NCBI GenBank assembly: GCA_903901375.1 | Contig: CAIUQV010000557.1 | Location: forward strand, 1-6,346 | Source of the DNA: an uncultured Ignavibacteriota bacterium | Lineage (GTDB): Bacteria > Bacteroidota > Ignavibacteria > Tepidaquicellales > Tepidaquicellaceae | Direction of reading: 5' to 3' | Length of the DNA: 6,346 nucleotides | Program-made: the position numbers and the translations under genes | Shown: piece by piece, positions 1 to 5,651 of the stretch | How the letters are laid out: the number at the start of each line of letters is the position of its first letter | Numbering within the stretch: position 1 is the first letter of the stretch | The notes under the pieces: generated by a model | The model's database searches: none | Told to the model about the DNA's origin: nothing | What the model saw: the letters and a program-made list of their open reading frames with translations, nothing else

Positions 1-843
1 ATTCCAGGGTGATGCTGTGCCTTCATAACTGCTGATGACATAAATATTACCTTCAGGTCCTGCTGCTACGTCGTGTCCCTGATAATAATTAGTTGTGGAA
101 GTTGCAAGAGTTACCATCGGATCCCATGTAACACCGCCGTTTGTTGTTCTTGCAAACCTTGATGAATATGGTGAACTTAAATTACACCATGCTGTGTAAG
201 AATAGCCATAATACGGACTCGTTGGTGAATCGTCCGTTCCGCTTAAGTTTTTATCAACATTAGCGTTAGTCTCAAGCATCCAGGTTGTCGAAAAGTTTGC
301 ACCTGAATTAGTGGAATAGTTTGCACCCATACCTGTTAAACTACCGAAATTTGTAGCAGAAACAAGGTGAGAGAAAACAAATCTCATGTTTTTATCAACT
401 ACAGGACCCGGGTCTCCGCGCTGGTCATTCAGGTTGCCTGAATTAATTTGCTGCCAGCCACCCCAGGTGGAACCGTTATCCGTGGTAACGAAACAACCGG
501 AATTGATTGAACTTCCGGAAACGTTATTCGATGAACCGAACATGACATTTCTGTTTGCCTTATTCGATGCAAGGTATAACTCGGATTGATACCAGGTGGT
601 AGAAGGTAAAACCCTTACACTTGGATTTATTGCCGTTACACCTGTTGGAGAATTGATGTATCTCGGCGATGTTGAAAATCTTACATACCTGTCCGGCTGA
701 CTCGGAAGTGGTACGTATTTCCCGTCTGGATATACTGCGGATGAAATCTGCGACCATCTGGGACTATCATTATCATTTTTCTGACCGGTGAAAATTACAA
801 AACCGATAATAAAAATGGCAAGAATGGAGAGAGTTTTTTTCAT
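1..843 (-). CDS. Secreted Asp-box (BNR-like) beta-propeller protein, 3' end missing
   Basis: This is an open frame of 281 codons without a stop, starting at an ATG at 843 and leaving the window at base 1. It was read by translating the reverse strand. The product begins MKKTLSILAIFIIGFVIFTG, a basic n-region followed by a hydrophobic core, consistent with a Sec signal peptide ending near residue 20; no lipobox cysteine is seen. Asp-box-like motifs (S/T-x-D/N-x-G-x-T-W) lie at residues 120-127, 177-184 (degenerate, ends in F) and 233-240, which suggests a sialidase-fold beta-propeller. It is a clear paralogue of the 956-residue protein encoded just upstream: residues 101-127 match that protein's 91-117 without gaps (13 of 27 identical), and 197-222 match 180-205 (18 of 26 identical). 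Asp-boxes are structural, so enzyme activity cannot be inferred. By analogy the missing part probably carries a T9SS sorting domain. There is no Shine-Dalgarno before the ATG; the leader is AT-rich. Substrate or partner is unknown. Confidence 0.85.
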   Translation of the reverse strand, partial: MKKTLSILAIFIIGFVIFTGQKNDNDSPRWSQISSAVYPDGKYVPLPSQPDRYVRFSTSPRYINSPTGVTAINPSVRVLPSTTWYQSELYLASNKANRNVMFGSSNNVSGSSINSGCFVTTDNGSTWGGWQQINSGNLNDQRGDPGPVVDKNMRFVFSHLVSATNFGSLTGMGANYSTNSGANFSTTWMLETNANVDKNLSGTDDSPTSPYYGYSYTAWCNLSSPYSSRFARTTNGGVTWDPMVTLATSTTNYYQGHDVAAGPEGNIYVISSYEGTASPWN

Positions 844-893
844 TTTGCTATAAATTAGTTAATTAAAAAGTTACAATTTATTTAAATTTAATT

Positions 894-922
894 AAATTAT
901 CTCTTAAATTTCTGAAAGTCAA
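894..922 (-). promoter_or_regulatory. Candidate sigma-70-like promoter for the left-edge propeller gene
   Basis: On the minus strand there is TTGACT (917-922, five of six to TTGACA), a 17-bp spacer, then TAATTT (894-899). Transcription would begin near 887, giving a leader of roughly 44 bases before the ATG at 843. It lies just after the hairpin terminator of the upstream gene, so the two paralogues may be separately transcribed. The -10 also partly fits the Bacteroidota TAnnTTTG element. The surroundings are very AT-rich, so a chance match is possible. Confidence 0.45.
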
Positions 923-940
923 CAGATAAAAGTTATACTT

Positions 941-973
941 AAATAAAGAGGCGGTCTGAAATCAAACCGCCTC
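941..973 (-). terminator. Hairpin terminator after the 956-residue secreted protein gene
   Basis: An 8-bp perfect GC-rich stem pairs GAGGCGGT (948-955) with ACCGCCTC (966-973). One mismatch and two more pairs can extend it inward to a 4-base loop (959-962). Reading the minus strand, the stem begins about 28 bases past the stop codon (1002-1004) and is followed by a moderate U-tract, TTTATTT (941-947). The plus strand also has TTTTT after the stem (976-980), so the signal is bidirectional in form, although no plus-strand gene was found upstream of it. Confidence 0.75.
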
Positions 974-1001
974 CGTTTTTATTATATTATATTTACCCTT
1001 T

Positions 1002-3872
1002 TTATTTAATCAACATCATTCTCTTAATGTCGCTGAAGCCGTCTGCTTCAAGTTTATAGAAGTAAACTCCGCTCGAGAATTCCGATGCGTTGAAATCAAC
1101 TGAATACTGTCCGGCTGATTTAACTTCGTTAACGAGTGCTCTTACTTCTCTTCCGAGAACGTCATAAATCTTCAGTGTTACCAGACCATTTTTCGGTAAT
1201 GCAAAGTTAATCTTGGTTACCGGATTGAATGGGTTTGGATAGTTCTGTGATAATGAATATACTTTCGGTAATTCTGAACCGGTTGGGTTTACACCAACGC
1301 CTGTTGTGAATGTGAAGCAGGTGTTTGGTCTGTTTGCCTGTGCCGAACCGCCTGTCATTGTGCAACCTGTTGAGTTGTCTGTGTAATAACCCCATGTCAT
1401 TCCTGATGCTGATGTTGATGCAACTGTGGAATATGATGTGTATGCTGAGTTATCGTAGCAGATTTCTACAAGCAAATTGCTGGTTCCGTTCCATACGAAG
1501 TACGGTGATGTCATATCGATATTCTGTGCACCTGTTCCCGGGACAGTGTATGTACCGCTGAAGCCTGTGTACCATGTACCTGAAGTTACGAAACCTGTCA
1601 ACGATGTTTGTGTTGTTGCCTGGAACTTTACGTTGAATCCGTTCATTGCCTGTGAGCTTGCAGTCAGAACATTGAAGCCAACCTTTGTGATTGCTGAGTT
1701 TGCACCCATACCCGCTGCTGAAAGTTCAGCCGCTGTGAACAGAATCTGTGTTCTTCCGTCCATCCAGAATGTTGTAAACGGATAGTTTGAAGATGTTGTT
1801 CCTGTTCCGATACAGATGTTTGTTAAGTTGATAATCGTGAAATTATACTGTGCAGAAGAATCTCTGTTATGGTTTGAAGAGTTATCCTGTGCATAGATTT
1901 TATAATAGATAATGTCGTTGACGTTTACGTCTGAATTTATTGAATTGAACAATGCTGAATAAGTACTGCCGCTTGTGTTTACAAGTTTAAATCTCTTGTT
2001 CACACCTGAATTTATGCGCCATATTACCCATGCAGAGTCAACACCGATATTGTCTGTAACTGTTGCTGTAACTGAAACAGGCCATGAAGTTTTTGGTGTT
2101 GAACCGATTGCAGTGTGTGTGATAACAGGTTTTGCAGTATCCGGTGAAGCAGTGAACTGAACTGTGCTTGCAGGTGCTCCTGCAGGATATGTTGCCGTTC
2201 TGCTTAAACCGTCTGTTGCTGTGATGTAATATCTGTAAAGACCTGCACCTGATAAAGGTAAGCTGGCTGTCCAGTTATTACCGCTGCTGTTTGTCATTGT
2301 TACGTTTGAAGTAAGTGTAGGATTATTCAAAGAATAATACAATTTAACTGTTGAAGGTGTTATCGGGCTTCCTGCCGGTGTGATAATACAATCAACTGTT
2401 CTGCTTCCTGTTGTTAACTCTGTATTTCCGAGCGGAGTATGCGAAATAGAAGGACCGATATCTATCGGTGCTACCCATGCCTGCATCGTTCCGGTTTTAT
2501 TATCAAACCAGAAAGGCCAAATTTTGTTATTTCCTGAAGTGATACCAATATAGTCACCCATGTATGAACCTGAACCACCTTCGCCGACTGGTTTCCATCT
2601 GTGGTCAGAAACTTTAATATCTGTCCAGGTTAAACCGCCGTCAATTGAACGTGACATATAAGTTTCGCAGGAGTCACCAACTGAAGGATAGTTTCTGTTG
2701 TCATAATAAACAATGTTCACACCGCCGCCTTCATCTACTCTGATAGCAGGGAAGAACTGAACTTTTCCGTTGCTGACTGCATCCTGATTAACTCTGATAC
2801 CTGCAGACCAGGTCGTTCCGCCGTCTGATGAACGGTGAAGAACTATATCTGCATCTGAACCAGCAGGTGCAAGGTTAACCTGTGATGTTACTATATAAAT
2901 ATAACCATTGTATGTTCCGCCGCTTCTGTCAACACCGATTCTCGGGAATGAGTTTGTTCTTACTCCCCATCCGTTGTAAGATGATGTACGCATACCGTTA
3001 CCGTCGAAAGCATTTTCAGTTACTGTCCAGCTTGTACCGCCGTTTGTTGATTTTGCAAAACCAAAATAATCTTCAGTGTATGGACTTGCAGAAATAGGAG
3101 CTGCCCAGGTGACGTAAACTATACCACCGGGACCGACAATAATGTCAGCACCCTGTGAATAGTGACCTGAAGGAGGAGTATTAATCTGTGAAACTGCACC
3201 CCATGTAACACCGCTGTTTGTTGTAGCTGAAATAACTATAGGAGGAGCACCTAAAGCCATGTTGCTCCAGACTGTGTATGATTTTCCATAATAAGGACTC
3301 GATGGGTAATCGTCTGTACCAGTAAAGTTCTTATCTGAACTTACACTTGTGATTGTATACGGAGTTGACCAGTTAACTCCATAGTTTGTGGAATACTGAC
3401 CATACATAAAAGCAGTACCGACTGTGTTTAATGATGTAAACACAATGACGCCATTTTTATCTATGGTAGGTGCAGGGTCTGATGTTGATGATGGTTCATT
3501 TGGCATTAAGTCTGTTCCATACCAGGTTGCACCACCATTTGTTGTCATATAAGCACCCTGTCCGTAAGCACTACCGACAGTAGTATTTGCAGAACCAAAC
3601 ATAAAATTCTGATTTGCTGTTTGAGTGCAAATTACTATTTCATCCTGTTGATTTGAATTCGGCAGAACTCTTACGTTTGGTCCAACTGCCAAAACACCGG
3701 CAGGAGTATAATAGAGTGTCTGTTGTTTGTTAGGATTTTCCCAGGAGACAAATGTCTGAGGTAATTTTACATATCTTCCAAGAGGTTTTTTAAACGTTGA
3801 CCACGCCTCTTGTGAAAACGCATTACTGCTTATGAATACAAGCAATAACAGAGAGAGAAACAATTTTTTCAT
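1002..3872 (-). CDS. Secreted Asp-box beta-propeller / Ig-like protein with T9SS C-terminal sorting domain
   Basis: A complete 956-residue protein. Residues 1-20 form a Sec signal peptide (MKK, a leucine-rich core, likely cleavage after SNAFS before Q21). Residues about 60-470 carry six Asp-box motifs at 110-117, 161-168, 217-224, 275-282, 348-355 and 409-416, indicating a sialidase-type beta-propeller; MGDYIGI at 438-444 is typical of this secreted propeller group. Two Ig/Fn3-like repeats follow (about 473-575 and 582-680), each opening with I-S/T-H-T-x-x-G. Residues about 684-857 are a further all-beta region beginning NICIGTGT. Residues about 870-956 are a type A T9SS sorting domain (LSQNYPNPFNP, KIYDVLGREV, SSGVYFYKL). 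Family knowledge says such proteins are exported by Sec, cross the outer membrane by T9SS and are anchored or released. Catalytic sialidase residues cannot be assigned, so a binding or structural role is as likely as hydrolysis. The ATG is preceded by AAAAGTGAA, not a Shine-Dalgarno; it is chosen because it opens the signal peptide. Confidence 0.93.
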   Translation of the reverse strand: MKKLFLSLLLLVFISSNAFSQEAWSTFKKPLGRYVKLPQTFVSWENPNKQQTLYYTPAGVLAVGPNVRVLPNSNQQDEIVICTQTANQNFMFGSANTTVGSAYGQGAYMTTNGGATWYGTDLMPNEPSSTSDPAPTIDKNGVIVFTSLNTVGTAFMYGQYSTNYGVNWSTPYTITSVSSDKNFTGTDDYPSSPYYGKSYTVWSNMALGAPPIVISATTNSGVTWGAVSQINTPPSGHYSQGADIIVGPGGIVYVTWAAPISASPYTEDYFGFAKSTNGGTSWTVTENAFDGNGMRTSSYNGWGVRTNSFPRIGVDRSGGTYNGYIYIVTSQVNLAPAGSDADIVLHRSSDGGTTWSAGIRVNQDAVSNGKVQFFPAIRVDEGGGVNIVYYDNRNYPSVGDSCETYMSRSIDGGLTWTDIKVSDHRWKPVGEGGSGSYMGDYIGITSGNNKIWPFWFDNKTGTMQAWVAPIDIGPSISHTPLGNTELTTGSRTVDCIITPAGSPITPSTVKLYYSLNNPTLTSNVTMTNSSGNNWTASLPLSGAGLYRYYITATDGLSRTATYPAGAPASTVQFTASPDTAKPVITHTAIGSTPKTSWPVSVTATVTDNIGVDSAWVIWRINSGVNKRFKLVNTSGSTYSALFNSINSDVNVNDIIYYKIYAQDNSSNHNRDSSAQYNFTIINLTNICIGTGTTSSNYPFTTFWMDGRTQILFTAAELSAAGMGANSAITKVGFNVLTASSQAMNGFNVKFQATTQTSLTGFVTSGTWYTGFSGTYTVPGTGAQNIDMTSPYFVWNGTSNLLVEICYDNSAYTSYSTVASTSASGMTWGYYTDNSTGCTMTGGSAQANRPNTCFTFTTGVGVNPTGSELPKVYSLSQNYPNPFNPVTKINFALPKNGLVTLKIYDVLGREVRALVNEVKSAGQYSVDFNASEFSSGVYFYKLEADGFSDIKRMMLIK

Positions 3873-3925
3873 TTCACTTTTGTTTAATTTTTGTGATGAT
3901 GTAATGTAAGGATTTAATGCATGAT

Positions 3926-3942
3926 TTGAAATTCATTTTCAA
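3926..3942. repeat. 17-bp inverted repeat upstream of the secreted-protein gene
   Basis: Perfect 6-bp arms TTGAAA (3926-3931) and TTTCAA (3937-3942) flank a 5-base spacer. The centre is about 62 bases upstream of the ATG at 3872, in the range where a promoter or operator would lie. The size and symmetry suit a dimeric regulator site, but arms this short and AT-rich arise often by chance. Confidence 0.3.
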
Positions 3943-4026
3943 GTTTTTAGTGCATATTTGTAAAGACTTATTCCTGCATTTGTTACTAAGAATTTTTTCT
4001 ATACCTTTTTTAAATTAATTTAGTTG

Positions 4027-4043
4027 AATATTGAGACAATATT
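4027..4043. repeat. 17-bp inverted repeat with 3-base spacer
   Basis: Perfect 7-bp arms AATATTG (4027-4033) and CAATATT (4037-4043) flank AGA. It has the geometry of a helix-turn-helix operator. The position, about 160 bases upstream of the minus-strand secreted-protein gene, is compatible with control of that gene but does not prove it. Confidence 0.35.
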
Positions 4044-4177
4044 TAGTAATTTATACAAGCAATAATCAAAGAATAATTGCGGAACATTTTCTGCATATAG
4101 TAGTATAATACTCATGAAAAAATTGAAACATATAATTATTACTTTCTCTCACATTTTTAGAAGAAAAATCTCTCCTG

Positions 4178-4200
4178 ACTGTTATTACAGAAATAACAGT
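4178..4200. repeat. 9-bp perfect hairpin, not terminator-like
   Basis: ACTGTTATT (4178-4186) pairs with AATAACAGT (4192-4200) around the 5-base loop ACAGA. No U-tract directly follows on either strand, so it is not a normal intrinsic terminator. It sits just before the 11-bp tandem array and may be an operator or a structured RNA element. Confidence 0.5.
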
Positions 4201-4215
4201 ATCTTAGACTAATAA

Positions 4216-4264
4216 CATCCCATCAACATGCGATTAACAAGCGATTATCATGCGATTAACATGC
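4216..4264. repeat. 11-bp tandem repeat array, about 4.5 units
   Basis: The units are CATCCCATCAA (4216-4226), CATGCGATTAA (4227-4237), CAAGCGATTAT (4238-4248), CATGCGATTAA (4249-4259) and the partial CATGC (4260-4264). Units two and four are identical, unit three differs at two positions and unit one at three. A period of 11 bp is close to one DNA helical turn, so each unit would present the same face to a protein. It is non-coding; whether it is a regulator-binding array or a slippage repeat cannot be told from the sequence. Confidence 0.75.
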
Positions 4265-4352
4265 ACAGCCCTATAATATGCTCGATATATGCCTTAAATA
4301 AGCCGTGTTTAGACTTACCAAAAAATTCTATTTCGCGGGATTTTAGGGATAT

Positions 4353-4401
4353 TTGCCATAAATAGACACAATATTGGCATATTTTTAGTCAAATTGGCAT
4401 A
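4353..4401. repeat. Three phased TTG(C/G)CATA octamers
   Basis: TTGCCATA (4353-4360), TTGGCATA (4374-4381) and TTGGCATA (4394-4401) lie in the same orientation with start-to-start distances of 21 and 20 bp, about two helical turns each. The last two copies share the 9-mer ATTGGCATA. Regular spacing suggests cooperative binding sites for one regulator; which gene they serve is unknown. Confidence 0.55.
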
Positions 4402-4473
4402 ATTATCTATAGAAATCTATGATTAGAGAAAAATGCAATACCTGACGGCATTGTAATTCTTTTGATTTCATTG

Positions 4474-4576
4474 TTCTACTGATATGGAATGTCTACGTCA
4501 TTCAAGGTTTTAATTAATCATAGGTTACTTCAAGAATCAATAAATTAATCCAGTCAGGAATTACATATCAGTAGAA
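4474..4576. repeat. Long-range 13-bp perfect inverted repeat upstream of dus
   Basis: TTCTACTGATATG (4474-4486) is perfectly complementary to CATATCAGTAGAA (4564-4576), with 77 bases between the arms. The right arm ends about 73 bases before the dus ATG. The arms could be the stem of a long leader-RNA structure or the ends of a tiny 103-bp MITE-like element; no target-site duplication was obvious. Confidence 0.6.
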
Positions 4577-4649
4577 TACATTTTTTATTATTCCTTAGCT
4601 TATACTTTCTGCACTTCAAAAAGATTTCATATTAAATATATTGTATGCA

Positions 4650-5627
4650 ATGAACGATTTTCAGAAAATATTTAAGAATGCTCTGGCTCTTGCTCCAATG
4701 GAGGATGTGACTGAGCCGCCTTTCAGGTTTATTTCCAAACGTCTCGGAGCGGATATTCTGTACACTGAGTTTATTTCTTCAGAGGCACTTATTCGCGACG
4801 CCACGAAAGCAATGGCAAAACTTTTTTACTACGCAGAGGAAAGACCTATCGGCATTCAGATTTTCGGTGGCTCGGTTGAGGTTATGATTGATGCGGCTAA
4901 GATTTCCGAAGAAGCAAATCCTGATTTCATAGACATCAATTGCGGATGCTGGGTGAAAGATGTGGCAATGCGGGGAGCGGGTGCAGGGTTACTGAAAGAT
5001 TTGCCAAGGATGCGCCTGCTGGCAGAATCGGTTGTGAAAAATGTGAGTAAGCCGGTGACGCTCAAGACGAGACTGGGATGGGACAGGGATAACATCGTGA
5101 TTGTTGATGTTGCAAAGATGATGGAAGACATTGGCATTCAGGCACTGACGGTTCACTGTCGTGTGCGGGGACAGGGTAACAAGGGAGATGCAGACTGGGA
5201 ATGGGTTAAGCGAATAAAAGATGCAGGAGTGAAAATCCCTATAATATTAAACGGCAATATAAAAACTCCGGAAGACGTGAAATTCGTCTTCGATAATTAT
5301 GAACCGGACGGAGTGATGATTGGACAGGGAGCAATTTCAAACCCGTGGATTTTCAGGCAGACAAAGTACTTTCTCCAAAACGGTGTCCACGAACCACTTC
5401 CGGCATTTGAAGAAAGGATTGATACCTGCATTGAACATCTGAAACTTGCCGTTGAACTGAAAGGCGAAAAACTTGGTGTGCGGGAGTTCCGGAAGCACTA
5501 CAGCGGATACTTTCACAGCATACCAAACATAGCAAAGTTCCGGCTGGAACTGATGCAGTTCGATATATCCGAACCTATCATTAATAAATTGATTGATTTT
5601 AAGAATAATAATTGCAACATTACCTAA
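4650..5627 (+). CDS. dusB: tRNA-dihydrouridine synthase, DusB-like
   Basis: This 325-residue FMN enzyme should reduce specific uridines in the tRNA D-loop to dihydrouridine using NADPH, in the cytoplasm. Visible family motifs: the FMN loop APMEDVTEPPFR (15-26), TEFISSEAL (39-47), IQIFGG (69-74), the active-site block NCGCW (97-101) with the probable catalytic proton donor C100, KTRLGW (139-144) with the FMN/substrate lysine K139, VHCR (168-171) with H169, NGNI (201-204) and IGQGAISNPW (224-233). The C-terminal part (about 250-325, including KLGVREFRKHYSGYF) corresponds to the helical tRNA-binding domain. Length is normal. The usual GCP is GCW here and the usual IGRG is IGQG. The ATG at 4650 is preferred over an in-frame TTG at 4641 because it gives the usual short lead-in to the FMN loop. 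No Shine-Dalgarno precedes it. Only 24 bases separate it from the slipin gene, so the two are probably cotranscribed. The DusB label follows similarity to Bacteroidota DusB-type proteins as I remember them. Confidence 0.92.
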   Translation: MNDFQKIFKNALALAPMEDVTEPPFRFISKRLGADILYTEFISSEALIRDATKAMAKLFYYAEERPIGIQIFGGSVEVMIDAAKISEEANPDFIDINCGCWVKDVAMRGAGAGLLKDLPRMRLLAESVVKNVSKPVTLKTRLGWDRDNIVIVDVAKMMEDIGIQALTVHCRVRGQGNKGDADWEWVKRIKDAGVKIPIILNGNIKTPEDVKFVFDNYEPDGVMIGQGAISNPWIFRQTKYFLQNGVHEPLPAFEERIDTCIEHLKLAVELKGEKLGVREFRKHYSGYFHSIPNIAKFRLELMQFDISEPIINKLIDFKNNNCNIT

Positions 5628-5638
5628 AATAAAACAAA

Positions 5639-5644
5639 AAGGAG
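5639..5644 (+). promoter_or_regulatory. Shine-Dalgarno site of the slipin gene
   Basis: AAGGAG ends 7 bases before the ATG at 5652, an ideal ribosome-binding spacing. It is notable because the other three genes in the window have no comparable site. It fixes the start codon of the SPFH gene. Confidence 0.85.
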
Positions 5645-5651
5645 AATCACA

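Larger units (their letters stand above)
3873..4640. other. Non-coding divergent intergenic region, AT-rich and repeat-bearing
   Basis: These 768 bases separate the minus-strand secreted-protein gene from the plus-strand dus gene and hold no convincing gene. They must contain both outward promoters, but neither is clear. For dus, TATACT (4601-4606) is a plausible -10 with no good -35. TATAAT (4104-4109) is a perfect plus-strand -10 but lies about 540 bases from dus, and its best upstream TTG (4077-4079) is too far away. For the minus-strand gene, TTGAAA (3937-3942) could be a -35 but its -10 is poor. The region is unusually rich in short repeats, listed separately. No rRNA, tRNA or known riboswitch was recognised by eye. 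Confidence 0.7.

Noticed and set aside
386..589. 67-codon plus-strand open frame over the left-edge gene
   Set aside because: It is antisense to a clearly coding minus-strand gene with a signal peptide and Asp-boxes; its own product shows no recognisable features.
1325..3097. Several plus-strand open frames of 61-102 codons across the 956-residue gene
   Set aside because: All lie antisense to a well-supported gene and encode low-information products with no family motifs.
1002..3872. Assigning the 956-residue protein as an active sialidase (neuraminidase)
   Set aside because: Asp-boxes are structural and occur in many propellers. I could not identify the arginine triad and the tyrosine/glutamate pair needed for sialidase activity.
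4178..4200. 9-bp hairpin considered as an intrinsic terminator
   Set aside because: Neither strand has a T-run directly after the stem and no gene ends next to it.
4114..4212. 32-codon plus-strand frame beginning MKKLKHIIITF, ATG at 4114 and TAA at 4210-4212
   Set aside because: It has no Shine-Dalgarno, is very short, runs through the 9-bp hairpin and resembles no family I know. The MKK start could be chance in A-rich DNA.
4216..4264. 11-bp array considered as a CRISPR or plasmid-type replication iteron set
   Set aside because: Units are far too short and have no spacers for CRISPR. No replication initiator gene or other origin feature is nearby, so an origin call is not supported.
4374..4401. 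TTGGCATA copies read as sigma-54 promoter elements (TGGCAC-N5-TTGCA)
   Set aside because: No GC doublet occurs at the -12 position after either TTGGCATA copy, so the sigma-54 consensus is not met.
4856..5137. 93-codon minus-strand open frame inside dus
   Set aside because: It is a shadow of the dus coding sequence; the plus-strand product carries the FMN and active-site motifs.
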